In this document: positions 14,968 through 21,585 of the stretch, in pieces
How the letters are laid out: the number at the start of each line of letters is the position of its first letter
Position numbering within the stretch: position 1 is the first letter of the stretch
DNA from: a virus
Direction: 5' to 3' (one strand)
IMG/VR virus record: IMGVR_UViG_3300044611_000825
Location: 1 to 33,500 of that record
Length of the DNA stretch: 33,500 bases
Notes under the pieces: generated by a model
Told to the model about the DNA's origin: nothing
Seen by the model: only the letters and a program-made list of their open reading frames with translations
Database searches by the model: none
Position numbers and translations under genes: made by a program

Positions 14968-15137
14968 CACTTTGATTTGGTCAAATTTTTCAAAATACCC
15001 AAATACCTCTCAGCATCACTCTTAGTATCAAAGACCGTAACAATAGACGATCCGCTGCTACTAGGAAGATTGATAGGTTGACCATTTTTAGTCACCACAA
15101 ACTTACCATTCTGCTCAATCACGCCATAACTAGTCAT
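14967..15137 (-). CDS. Small hypothetical protein
   Basis: A 56-residue protein; ATG 15137 was chosen for AAGGAG 8 nt upstream, discarding a longer frame. Strand pair YGVIEQNGKFVVTKNGQP then SIVTVFDTKSDAERYLGILK, resembling small phage proteins with a two-strand plus helix fold. Function unknown. Confidence 0.63.
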   Translation of the reverse strand: MTSYGVIEQNGKFVVTKNGQPINLPSSSGSSIVTVFDTKSDAERYLGILKNLTKSK

Positions 15138-15369
15138 TAACATTCTCCTTATTATAAGACCTACTAATTCTAAGATAATGAACAATCTCATTAGCCACAT
15201 TACTCACACAACCATCATAATGATAATGGGCCACCATCATATTATAAATGGTTTGCTTTTCATCTTCATTTAGCCCCTCAAACTCTGAGTCGCCATATTC
15301 AGCATCAATATAGTCCGCAACACTAAGAGCATATTTGTGGAAACTGTCGGAATTTGATTCTTTGTTCAT
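15130..15369 (-). CDS. Hypothetical acidic protein
   Basis: A 79-residue protein. The start is set at ATG 15369 because the promoter 15405-15432 lies just upstream; longer frames would begin upstream of the promoter. Helical and acidic (YALSVADYIDAEYGDSEFEG; YNMMVAHYHYDGCVSNVANE). Function unknown. Confidence 0.6.
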   Translation of the reverse strand: MNKESNSDSFHKYALSVADYIDAEYGDSEFEGLNEDEKQTIYNMMVAHYHYDGCVSNVANEIVHYLRISRSYNKENVND

Positions 15370-15404
15370 TTGTGGGTTATGGTTGAATTTGTGGGTTTCG
15401 GTGT

Positions 15405-15432
15405 ATTGTACCATAAGGCTATCGACAGTCAA
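15405..15432 (-). promoter_or_regulatory. Promoter reading leftward from 15.4 kb
   Basis: TTGACT, 16-bp spacer, TACAAT. A TCGATAG variant of the embedded motif follows the -35. It lies in the gap next to the plus-strand HNH gene, whose ribosome site overlaps the -35 box. Confidence 0.65.
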
Positions 15433-15442
15433 GGAGAAAATC

Positions 15443-16066
15443 ATGAGTAAAACGACAAAAAATTGCTTAGATTGTGACAAAAAGTTGGTAGATGTTGGAA
15501 ATGCTAAAAAGCGTTGTGATTCTTGTCAAGAAAAATATCGTAAATTATATTTCAGAATAAGAGAAAAAGACCCGAAAAGGAAAGAACAACATAAACAAAG
15601 TATTGCAAAATTTCGTAAAAACAATCCCGATAAAATAAAAGAATATGGGAAAAAATACAGAAATGGAAAAAATAGAAAATACTATTTAGAGAATAAAAGA
15701 AAATCTCACAAAGAATACTATCATAATAATACTCAATATAAATTAGGTCATTTATTAAGAGTACGACTTTGGCAATCTATCAAAAAATCAGACCTTAGAA
15801 CAGAGAAATCTACTATAGAACTATTAGGGTGTTCAAAAGAAGAATTTATGCAGTATCTTGAGACCAAATTCAGTGAGGGCATGAATTGGGATAATTGGTC
15901 ATTAAATGGTTGGCACATTGACCACATTCGCCCCATATCTTCGTTCGATCTTTCTGATCCTGAGCAAGTTAAGGAATGTTTTCATTACTCCAATTTACAG
16001 CCCTTATGGGCTATTGATAATCTCAAAAAATCAGATTTGTGGGACACAGGCCCGAACAATATCTAA
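15443..16066 (+). CDS. HNH endonuclease (only plus-strand gene)
   Basis: A 207-residue protein; ATG 15443 has AAGGAG 8 nt upstream. An N-terminal zinc knuckle (CLDCDKKL ... RCDSCQEK) is followed by a very Lys/Arg/Tyr-rich DNA-binding linker (residues 30-100). The C-terminal HNH core is GWHIDHIRPISSFDLSDP, CFHYSNLQPLWAIDNLKKS. This is the HNH type typical of mobile phage homing genes. Its orientation, opposite to every other gene here, and its start overlapping the promoter of its divergent neighbour suggest insertion as a mobile gene. Confidence 0.88.
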   Translation: MSKTTKNCLDCDKKLVDVGNAKKRCDSCQEKYRKLYFRIREKDPKRKEQHKQSIAKFRKNNPDKIKEYGKKYRNGKNRKYYLENKRKSHKEYYHNNTQYKLGHLLRVRLWQSIKKSDLRTEKSTIELLGCSKEEFMQYLETKFSEGMNWDNWSLNGWHIDHIRPISSFDLSDPEQVKECFHYSNLQPLWAIDNLKKSDLWDTGPNNI

Positions 16067-16094
16067 TTATTTTGATTTCTGTGGGATTTCATCC

Positions 16095-16283
16095 TCATTT
16101 GCCATAAAAGGTTATTTGATTAATGTTTTCTGTGGGTTGTTTACCACTTATATGACGTAATAGAATATGAGCATTATTGATTTGAAAGCCGGGATTGGTC
16201 TTTTTTCCATCAATATAAGACTGAATTATGGAGGCTAAAAGTTCCAGTTCCTTATCGGTTAGTAGAATCTGTTTATACATCAT
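16095..16283 (-). CDS. Small helical hypothetical protein
   Basis: A 62-residue protein (LTDKELELLASIIQSYIDGK; NAHILLRHISG), resembling small phage/bacterial helix proteins with an E-L-LL.-I pattern. It has its own promoter at 16326-16354 and is convergent with the HNH gene. Function unknown. Confidence 0.62.
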   Translation of the reverse strand: MMYKQILLTDKELELLASIIQSYIDGKKTNPGFQINNAHILLRHISGKQPTENINQITFYGK

Positions 16284-16325
16284 TTTCCCGACAAATACCT
16301 AAAACCTCCTCTTACCATCCATACC

Positions 16326-16354
16326 AGTATACAACCTATCCATAGGGTTGTCAA
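16326..16354 (-). promoter_or_regulatory. Promoter for the 62-residue gene
   Basis: TTGACA, 17-bp spacer, TATACT. No clear CCGAT motif in the spacer; it has CTATGG instead. Confidence 0.72.
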
Positions 16355-16532
16355 TAGAGAGTATCGACCATTCGTAATCTTTGACTTTAGCCCTTTTCTT
16401 CACCGTATTAGATTACCGGCAAAAGCAATAAGTTAAAATGCGTTCATTTTTATGAAATATAGATAAGAAAAACGCTATAAAAGCCAACATTACCCTTAAC
16501 GTGGGAAATGCAAAGTGAAAAAGTGATAGGTT
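16355..16532. other. Intergenic stretch without a supported gene
   Basis: About 180 bp between the promoter at 16354 and the stop of the 42-residue membrane gene. No frame with a start and ribosome site, no tRNA and no strong hairpin were seen. It could carry a terminator-poor 3' UTR or a small RNA, but nothing specific supports that. Confidence 0.4.
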
Positions 16533-16661
16533 TTATGGGGTGTAGAATAAAGAAAAAACAAAAAGTCTCACAGCAATCATAAGAAACAAGGTACTTGCTC
16601 CTACAAAAACTATGCTTCTATATGTTTTGGTACTAATTTCTTCAATTTTTTCCATGTCCAT
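16533..16661 (-). CDS. Micro membrane protein
   Basis: A 42-residue frame from ATG 16661 (ATG 16655 also possible). A short acidic N-terminus and then a long hydrophobic helix (SIVFVGASTLFLMIAVRLFV). Last of four consecutive tiny membrane-associated genes. Weak ribosome site. Function unknown. Confidence 0.48.
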   Translation of the reverse strand: MDMEKIEEISTKTYRSIVFVGASTLFLMIAVRLFVFSLFYTP

Positions 16662-16668
16662 AAAAATG

Positions 16669-16785
16669 CTACTTATGAGATGTGGGGTCTTTTATTTTAG
16701 CAGAGTGAAAATAGTATGTGGTGAAAACTATAAGTGGCCAACTAAAAGCGCAAAATAAAATAGCCAATATTTGTAGAGTTGTCAT
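16669..16785 (-). CDS. Micro membrane protein
   Basis: A 38-residue frame joined to the gene upstream by an ATGA overlap. Hydrophobic helix from residue 3 to 24 (TLQILAILFCAFSWPLIVFT), then a polar tail. Function unknown. Confidence 0.5.
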   Translation of the reverse strand: MTTLQILAILFCAFSWPLIVFTTYYFHSAKIKDPTSHK

Positions 16786-16940
16786 GAGTTGTTGAAACAT
16801 TTGAGTATGTTGTATAGGACTATGGATGCTATTACTATTCCCAAAATTGATATGATTATTCTTGTGGGATCATCATGCACAAATGTGGGGCAGAGTGGGC
16901 GTTTAACTATAGAGGGGATTTGACCAATTATATTTATCAT
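16782..16940 (-). CDS. Small membrane protein
   Basis: A 52-residue frame with a polar first half (PSIVKRPLCPTFVHDDP) and a C-terminal hydrophobic helix (IIISILGIVIASIVLYNIL). It begins 2 bp after the upstream stop and ends in an ATGA overlap, so translation is probably coupled. Function unknown. Confidence 0.52.
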   Translation of the reverse strand: MINIIGQIPSIVKRPLCPTFVHDDPTRIIISILGIVIASIVLYNILKCFNNS

Positions 16941-16942
16941 AA

Positions 16943-17101
16943 TTAAAAAAAGAAATCATATATTCTTTGTAGAAGAGTCTTGGGTGTTGATGATTCAAAA
17001 GATACAACTGGTTCTGGACTATCTATTACATTAGTCTTCTTTGTACAAACCCTCTTACATTTCTTTGCACAAACTTTCTTAACTGCTTTTTTCTTTGCCA
17101 T
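16943..17101 (-). CDS. Small Lys/Cys-rich protein
   Basis: A 52-residue frame from ATG 17101 behind AAGGAATA. The N-terminus is strongly basic with three Cys (KKVCAKKCKRVC), and the C-terminal half is polar. It heads the micro-protein cluster and lies just downstream of a copy of the TCGCTGACTAT repeat. Possibly nucleic-acid or metal binding; inference only. Confidence 0.52.
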   Translation of the reverse strand: MAKKKAVKKVCAKKCKRVCTKKTNVIDSPEPVVSFESSTPKTLLQRIYDFFF

Positions 17102-17120
17102 AACTTATTCCTTGTAAAAA

Positions 17121-17158
17121 ACTCGCTGACTATAACACTAAAAACCGAATCTGGGGGT
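17121..17158 (-). repeat. TCGCTGACTAT repeat, degenerate copy
   Basis: Degenerate copy of repeat family 2: CTCGCTGACTATAACACT followed by CCGAATCTGGGGGTTA, in which the AATCCGTAGGATT palindrome is no longer intact. It lies between the glycosyltransferase stop and the micro-protein cluster start. Confidence 0.5.
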
Positions 17159-17174
17159 TAAGGTGAGACAATTT

Positions 17175-18029
17175 TTATAGGCTCAACTTTTTTGCTTCCT
17201 CTAATAGTTCGTCTATTCTGCCCGGGATCTTATCCTTAAAGTGATCATAAGCAGATTTAACCATTTCATGATTTGGGTCTTTGGTAATTTCTAACCACCC
17301 AACAAAATAATTAAAAACTCTGTGCTCTGTTAAGAGTGGATACTTAACCCCGTCTGGTCTGCCAAATCTATGAACCCACTTAAGTTGTGGTATACATATA
17401 GCCTTGCCTCCGGCTCTCCTAAACTTCTCATGAATATATCCTTCTTCTCCACCGAACCCTCTAAAGTGTTCATTAAATCCAAGCCAGTTTTTGGTTTCAC
17501 ATGAGAATAATCCCAGGCCCATCATTGGAATTTCAAAAGGTTGGCCACTATTATAGCCTTGTTGATTAGTATCCCAAGTTCCATACATATTATCTCTCCA
17601 CACCGGAGAAAATTCTGTGGAGAAATTTTTCAGATCATCATACCATAAAGGTCCCTGGACTATATCCTTACAATCTGGATTATTGCTAAAATATTCTAAT
17701 AATTTATCTATTCCGCCAGACCTAATCATTACGTGACAATCAATAGAGATGGTATACTTGCCAGTTGCATTTCTAAAGATTTCATTTCTAACAGCGGTAC
17801 TGGTTTTATTCTTATAAGGAATATATTTTGCTGTATGACCAACCCACCCTCTAACAAGATCATGAACTGCTTTGCCATGAGCACCATCGGGATTATTATC
17901 TATAACTAAAAATTCCACCCGATCTGTTGAACAGATATGGTGGTACATTCTTAGTGCTTGAAGGCTAAAATAAACCCCATGAAAATCATCATAGGTTGCC
18001 ATGCCGATTGTTAGAAGTTTGTTGCTCAT
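17175..18029 (-). CDS. Family 2-like (GT-A) glycosyltransferase
   Basis: A 284-residue protein; ATG 18029 was chosen with GGA upstream. GT-A features: N-terminal LLTIGMATYDDFHGVYFSLQ, EFLVIDNNPDGAHGKAV, a metal-binding-type ISIDCHVMI (D-x-H in place of DxD), and a C-terminal LGFNEHFRGFGGEEGYIHEK block typical of GalNAc-transferase-like enzymes. Such enzymes transfer a sugar from a nucleotide sugar; in phages they may modify virion proteins, DNA or host surface glycans. Acceptor unknown. Flanked by repeat family 2 on both sides. Confidence 0.85.
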   Translation of the reverse strand: MSNKLLTIGMATYDDFHGVYFSLQALRMYHHICSTDRVEFLVIDNNPDGAHGKAVHDLVRGWVGHTAKYIPYKNKTSTAVRNEIFRNATGKYTISIDCHVMIRSGGIDKLLEYFSNNPDCKDIVQGPLWYDDLKNFSTEFSPVWRDNMYGTWDTNQQGYNSGQPFEIPMMGLGLFSCETKNWLGFNEHFRGFGGEEGYIHEKFRRAGGKAICIPQLKWVHRFGRPDGVKYPLLTEHRVFNYFVGWLEITKDPNHEMVKSAYDHFKDKIPGRIDELLEEAKKLSL

Positions 18030-18062
18030 ATTCCATAATAAACAACAAATCATTCATGGCAA

Positions 18063-18107
18063 GTTCGCTGACCACCAAAACCCGCTGACTACGACCACTA
18101 AAACCAA
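18063..18107 (-). repeat. TCGCTGACTAT repeat, double degenerate copy
   Basis: Two close TCGCTGAC / CCGCTGACTACGACCACT units in tandem, upstream of the glycosyltransferase start. Related to the copies at 17121, 18779, 20077 and 27961, but without the AATCCGTAGGATT palindrome. Confidence 0.5.
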
Positions 18108-18123
18108 TCTTATTATATTAGCT

Positions 18124-18154
18124 GAAACAAAAAACCCCCGAGTTTGTTCGGGGG
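18124..18154 (-). terminator. Rho-independent terminator
   Basis: Perfect 7-bp GC stem CCCCCGA/TCGGGGG with a 6-nt loop at 18135-18154, followed on the minus strand by TTTTTTGTTT. It ends the operon that contains the two small genes at 18167-18632. Confidence 0.85.
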
Positions 18155-18166
18155 AGTTCTTCTTTA

Positions 18167-18409
18167 TCACATATTTAAAAAGAATTCAGTATCTGGTTTT
18201 TTCCATCTATGAATCTTTGGTAGCTTTGTCATCTTAGTTATCCTGCCCCGATTATCTTTGTGTTGAGCAGAAATAAAGAAGTGGTTGTCATCGGAGTTAT
18301 CTTTATAAGTCCAATTATAATTTTTGATAATATCTTCGGGTTTTGTTTCACGATCATAGATTTCTCCTTCAACATGAAACGTTAATACCCTATTAAATAA
18401 TCTAGGCAT
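18167..18409 (-). CDS. Hypothetical basic protein
   Basis: An 80-residue protein with AGGAGG 7 nt before ATG 18409. Beta-rich and charged (RVLTFHVEGEIYDRETKPED; HFFISAQHKDNRG). The terminator follows 13 bp after its stop. Function unknown. Confidence 0.62.
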   Translation of the reverse strand: MPRLFNRVLTFHVEGEIYDRETKPEDIIKNYNWTYKDNSDDNHFFISAQHKDNRGRITKMTKLPKIHRWKKPDTEFFLNM

Positions 18410-18632
18410 TTGACACCTCCTCTACTATTTCTTCGATATAAATATCGGATAAGAGTTGTGGGTCGTGTCTAGCTATTTCATTTTCTAGTTCATCATTTGT
18501 TAGTTGCAATTTTTCAGCCAACAAATAATCTTTTAGTCTTGCTTTAATATCTAGAAAATGCATGCCCCCTACAATATCATCAACATATCTTTCTATAACA
18601 TAATTCCTATTAAAACTATCAATCTTATACAT
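18402..18632 (-). CDS. Hypothetical helical protein (paralogue of the 63-residue protein at 19849)
   Basis: A 76-residue protein with GGTGAG before the ATG. Its order IERYVDDIVGGMHFLDIKAR ... LTNDELENEIARHDPQLLSD parallels the 63-residue protein at 19849 (I.RVYASNILDHMDFDTLYS ... PLENEIKEYYPEILED). This is a type of small acidic helical phage protein I have seen elsewhere (xxL..EI..Y.PELLE). Function unknown. Confidence 0.65.
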   Translation of the reverse strand: MYKIDSFNRNYVIERYVDDIVGGMHFLDIKARLKDYLLAEKLQLTNDELENEIARHDPQLLSDIYIEEIVEEVSNA

Positions 18633-18726
18633 AACTCACCTCATGGTAAAAGTAATAAATACATTTGCCCATGATTCCATCGGCCCATCATTTTCACGAG
18701 TGGCCTTTGGCCCCGTTGACTTTCCC

Positions 18727-18754
18727 ATTTTACCACAGGTCAACAGTTTGTCCA
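18727..18754 (-). promoter_or_regulatory. Possible promoter for the 18402/18167 genes
   Basis: TGGACA, 16-bp spacer, TAAAAT; the match is weaker than elsewhere in the window and the leader would be about 90 nt. Confidence 0.4.
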
Positions 18755-18778
18755 TCAACTTTTTAGAGTGTTCTTATA

Positions 18779-18822
18779 AACTCGCTGACTATCGCCAAGA
18801 CCGCAAATCCGTAGGATTAGGA
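18779..18822 (-). repeat. TCGCTGACTAT ... AATCCGTAGGATT repeat
   Basis: Copy of repeat family 2: CTCGCTGACTATCGCCAAGA then CCGCAAATCCGTAGGATTAG, including the 13-bp palindrome AATCC-GTA-GGATT. It lies 15 bp after the stop of the secreted protein gene. Very similar to the copy at 20077 (about 4 mismatches over 40 bp). Confidence 0.75.
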
Positions 18823-18837
18823 ATAACATATTCTAAC

Positions 18838-19335
18838 CTATTTTAACTGTGGTCTATAGTAAATAATTTTACCAAAAACTAAGTCCCTAGGATTACAATA
18901 ACCACGAATAACATATCTTTTTCCGGCCCAGTTTTGATGTAGCATGGTTATCTGTCCGCGATAAACACTCTCGACTATTGCATAATGATTTGCTCCTGTG
19001 CGTGCGTATATTCTGCCACGACTAGCGAATGTAGCAGATTCAAAGGCGATAATGTCACCGGGCCTTAATTCATTAAGACTCACTACTCTGCCAAAAACTG
19101 TAGTTCTATAACTTCCTCGAGGCCCCGGAAATCTACCTCCAGCGTAGAACAAAGCGTCCCTAGGAAAAACCCAGCAATTACCATTATTAATACTTCTACC
19201 AATACTATTATTAGCAAAAGATAGTACTCTATTATTTAGAGACCAAGAGTCCTGTGCATGGCACAGGCTTGGAGAAATAGACAAGCAACAAATAGTGAAT
19301 ACAATAACCTTAGACCATATTTTTTGTACCTGCAT
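18838..19335 (-). CDS. Exported papain-like (NlpC/CHAP-type) hydrolase
   Basis: A 165-residue protein with a signal peptide (basic MQVQKIWSK, then hydrophobic VIVFTICCLSISPS, cut near HAQ-DS). The mature part has the papain-like layout of cell-wall amidases/endopeptidases: GNCWVF with Cys54, the GDIIAF strand, NHYAIV with His117, and HQN near residue 135. The family usually cleaves peptidoglycan peptides. A phage copy with a Sec signal could act in host lysis or in remodelling the cell wall. The exact subfamily is not certain. ATG follows AGGACATA. Confidence 0.68.
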   Translation of the reverse strand: MQVQKIWSKVIVFTICCLSISPSLCHAQDSWSLNNRVLSFANNSIGRSINNGNCWVFPRDALFYAGGRFPGPRGSYRTTVFGRVVSLNELRPGDIIAFESATFASRGRIYARTGANHYAIVESVYRGQITMLHQNWAGKRYVIRGYCNPRDLVFGKIIYYRPQLK

Positions 19336-19348
19336 TATTATGTCCTTC

Positions 19349-19537
19349 CTAGTCTTCCTTAATCAAGACAGACTCTAATGTTTTATTTAGATCATAAACA
19401 TTCTCATTAGTAATTAAATCATTAACGGTAACTTGACAATGTGTTGGCTCATGGTATACTTTATTAGATAATTCCACAGACCAACTACCATTAATCCAAA
19501 CGTAAAAATACAAGATAGCTTCGATTGGTTTAATCAT
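19349..19537 (-). CDS. Small hypothetical protein
   Basis: A 62-residue protein; ATG 19537 behind GGGAGCA was chosen over the longer frame to 19612. Beta-rich (EAILYFYVWINGSWSVELSN) with a TVNDLITNENVYDLNKTLES helix. It lies directly upstream of the secreted hydrolase, probably in one transcript. Function unknown. Confidence 0.58.
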   Translation of the reverse strand: MIKPIEAILYFYVWINGSWSVELSNKVYHEPTHCQVTVNDLITNENVYDLNKTLESVLIKED

Positions 19538-19612
19538 GCTTGCTCCCTTGACAAATTGAACCTGTGTTATAATATTATGCAGGTCCGGGGATGTTATATA
19601 TCTCTTATACAA

Positions 19613-19848
19613 ACACTAACAAATCTCTACTTGACCCAGTACCCACCCAGACTATGATAGCTTGTTGGCTACCTTGCCATAGCCATATTGCCGTGAACCA
19701 GACCAACAATCATACTAACAAGAATAATAATAGTAATAAAATCACCTAATGGGTTGAGAGGATTGACCGGACAAGAGACACAAGTATACCACAGTTATCG
19801 GTTGCCGCAAGTCCTTGACTATAAAGGATTTACATCAACCCTGCACAA
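19613..19848 (-). other. Intergenic region with a promoter
   Basis: About 235 bp upstream of the 62-residue gene. Holds the promoter 19783-19810. An open frame of about 35 codons (PVNPLGDFITIIILVSMIVG...) looks protein-like but has no start codon, so it is not called. Confidence 0.4.
19783..19810 (-). promoter_or_regulatory. Promoter for the 19537/19335 genes
   Basis: TTGCGG, 16-bp spacer, TATACT. CCGATAA starts 3 nt after the -35 box. Confidence 0.62.
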
Positions 19849-20040
19849 TCAATCTTCCAGAATCTCAGGGTAATATTCTTTAATCTCATTTTCCAAAGGC
19901 TCATTATCCATAAGACTCTTACTCTCCACCAACTGTTCATAAGCAAAACTATATAGAGTATCAAAGTCCATATGATCCAAGATGTTAGAAGCATAGACCC
20001 GAATAATATCTTCTCTATTTTTATCCGTAACAGTCACCAT
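19849..20040 (-). CDS. Small acidic helical protein (paralogue of 18402-18632)
   Basis: A 63-residue protein with AGGAG 10 nt before ATG 20040. The DIIRVYASNILDHMDFDTLY and PLENEIKEYYPEILED segments match its neighbour at 18402. Function unknown. A repeat family 2 copy lies 36 bp upstream of its start. Confidence 0.65.
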   Translation of the reverse strand: MVTVTDKNREDIIRVYASNILDHMDFDTLYSFAYEQLVESKSLMDNEPLENEIKEYYPEILED

Positions 20041-20076
20041 TTCTTTTCTCCTGCTAAATTAATTGACCCCTAGAAA

Positions 20077-20116
20077 TTCGCTGACTATCGCCACGACCGC
20101 CAAATCCGTAGGATTA
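20077..20116 (-). repeat. TCGCTGACTAT ... AATCCGTAGGATT repeat
   Basis: Copy of repeat family 2 with intact AATCCGTAGGATT palindrome, in the 5' region of the 63-residue gene. Confidence 0.75.
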
Positions 20117-20284
20117 CATTGGACAATCAAGGGGTGGACTTAAATAGACTTAGAATTATACCAGTAGACATAACTCTAAATCTTTCTTATCCTAAACCCT
20201 TACCATTACTAGCCTTACACCCCATTGTATCGTCACTTAGGGCAGTTGTCCATGACGTAAGTTGAGATTCTTTGAAAAAATTTG

Positions 20285-20369
20285 CCGTAACCCCTTACCA
20301 GCATTAAACTTACGACTAATTTTCGGGGCCCGGCTTGCCCTAAGTCCTTACGTATTAAAGAGTTACGTC
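20285..20369 (-). repeat. Four-unit dyad element E1
   Basis: Leftmost copy of the intergenic element: units TAACCCCTTA, TTAAACTTA, TAAGTCCTTA and TAAAGAGTTA, with a GC core (TTTTCGGGGCCCGGCTTGCC) in the centre. A-tract/T-tract on its left at 20272-20283. Full description under E8. Confidence 0.72.
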
Positions 20370-20385
20370 TAGTGGTCAATGAATT

Positions 20386-20422
20386 AAAAGAAAAGGCCGC
20401 AGCCGGTTTCCCAGCCACGGCC
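20386..20422 (-). terminator. Rho-independent terminator of the DUF932 gene
   Basis: On the minus strand: GGCCG-tgGCTGG-GAAA-CCGGCtg-CGGCC, a ten-pair stem with a GAAA loop, followed by TTTTCTTTT. It lies 28 bp after the DUF932 stop. Confidence 0.85.
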
Positions 20423-20450
20423 CTTCCCCTTTTCATCGTGACACGAAAAG

Positions 20451-21401
20451 TTAGATAGCGTTCGCAAACTCCAGAGCAGTCGTTAACGCCTTGCTGTTAT
20501 CGTTCGCGTTCTGACCGAACCAGAGCGAATCGAGCCGGTTATCGGTCGTGCGACCCTTGTTATAGTTAAGGTATTCATTGTAGCCGTTATAAGCAGCCCA
20601 CCAAGTACCCCTAACACCCGTTGCTGATTGCTTCGGCCCTTCGACCAGAGCAAGAATCTCGTCCATGATATTTCTGGTGCGAGTCTTAACATCTTCGTCG
20701 GGCGTACCTTCGATGCCCAGCATCGACTTAACATATCGACGAATATCACCCTGATTAAAGTTCTTGCTAGCGAGGAACCGAAACTGTTCCGCAGTAGCCT
20801 CGAACTGGACATTGATATTATCCATAATATCTCGAACCTGTTCCAGATTCTTCTGGCTGGAGCGAGTGTGTCGAATCCGAATCAACTGCGAACCGCTACC
20901 CTTGCTATGGGCCATTGCCATCGTGTTAGCACACACAACACGAATCGGGGTGTAGCCGACGCGAATTGCAGTTGTACCATCATGGCTGTTAGACAGAAGG
21001 ATAAACTTGGAAACCTCATCACCCTTCACGATCTCGCTATTGTCGCGGTTGAGTTGAGCGAGAACCCACACCTTTTGACCGCTATGGAGCGATCCGGCAG
21101 TATGAAGTTGGCACTCGTTAGCATCAAGAAACGGCTGAAACCAATCGAAAGCATCGCTGTTTTGCAGCGGAGTATATCGCGGGCCAACAACACCCAAGAT
21201 AGAGTTGTCGGTTTTGCGATAGGTTGCACGAGCCGGAACCGGAGTACCTTCGCTCGTAAACAAATCCTTAAGACCAACCTCCCAGTCCAGACCAGCGGCG
21301 GTAATTGCCTCGCTAATCGTGGGAGCCTCATCCAACTGATTGCCAAGACCATGCCACGGAGTAGCACCAACAAACATCATCTGTTCAACTGCATGAGCCA
21401 T
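20451..21401 (-). CDS. DUF932 / phage-plasmid-like protein
   Basis: A 316-residue protein; ATG 21401 was chosen (AAGG plus GAG upstream, promoter 21445-21472). Blocks PWHGLGNQLDEAPTISEAIT, AGLDWEVGL, VGPRYTPLQNSDAFDWFQPF, FILLSNSHDGTTAIRVGYTP, RVVCANTMAMAHS match the DUF932 family (TIGR03299), found on phages and plasmids and of unknown biochemical role. GC content is near 50%, well above the left half of the window. Terminated by its own hairpin, so monocistronic. Confidence 0.92.
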   Translation of the reverse strand: MAHAVEQMMFVGATPWHGLGNQLDEAPTISEAITAAGLDWEVGLKDLFTSEGTPVPARATYRKTDNSILGVVGPRYTPLQNSDAFDWFQPFLDANECQLHTAGSLHSGQKVWVLAQLNRDNSEIVKGDEVSKFILLSNSHDGTTAIRVGYTPIRVVCANTMAMAHSKGSGSQLIRIRHTRSSQKNLEQVRDIMDNINVQFEATAEQFRFLASKNFNQGDIRRYVKSMLGIEGTPDEDVKTRTRNIMDEILALVEGPKQSATGVRGTWWAAYNGYNEYLNYNKGRTTDNRLDSLWFGQNANDNSKALTTALEFANAI

Positions 21402-21444
21402 CTCATTAACCTTTCGTGTTATCGTACTTCGTTCAACTCCACCT

Positions 21445-21472
21445 ATTCTACAGTATGTTATCGGCTTGTCAA
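21445..21472 (-). promoter_or_regulatory. Promoter for the DUF932 gene
   Basis: TTGACA, 16-bp spacer, TAGAAT. CCGATAA starts 2 nt after the -35 box; an A-tract/T-tract precedes the -35. Confidence 0.8.
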
Positions 21473-21500
21473 TAGGAAATCTTGCGAAAAAATTTTCTCG

Positions 21501-21585
21501 TCGCAAGGTGTTGATACGTAAGGAGTTACGTCACGCGGGGCCGCCCCGCCTCGCCCTAAGTTCTTGGCGGGCCTGGATTTAAGAA
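21501..21585 (-). repeat. Four-unit dyad element E2
   Basis: Units CAAGGTGTTG, TAAGGAGTTA, TAAGTTCTTG and a degenerate fourth (CTGGATTTAAG). GC core CGCGGGGCCGCCCCGCC. Units 3-4 overlap the last codons of the phosphoribosyltransferase gene. Confidence 0.78.

Larger units (their letters stand above)
18633..18837 (-). other. Intergenic region
   Basis: About 200 bp with a candidate promoter (TGGACA, 16 bp, TAAAAT at 18727-18754), a GCCGATGG motif near 18680 and a repeat family 2 copy. No gene seen. Confidence 0.45.
20117..20450 (-). other. Intergenic region with repeat element and terminator
   Basis: About 330 bp without a gene. It holds dyad element E1 (20285-20369), the DUF932 terminator (20386-20422) and a weak TATAAT box near 20156. 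Extra unit-like strings (CCTAAACCCTTACC, CACTTAGGG) flank E1 at 20190-20245. Confidence 0.55.

Noticed and set aside
19675-19790. Protein-like frame containing PVNPLGDFITIIILVSMIVG
   Set aside because: No ATG, GTG or TTG start in frame downstream of the promoter; it may be a decayed gene but cannot be called.
20233-20436. 67-residue minus-strand open frame
   Set aside because: It runs through the DUF932 terminator hairpin and element E1, so it is not a plausible protein.
20628-21521. 297-residue plus-strand open frame
   Set aside because: Antisense shadow of the DUF932 gene, which has a clear family match, promoter, ribosome site and terminator on the minus strand.
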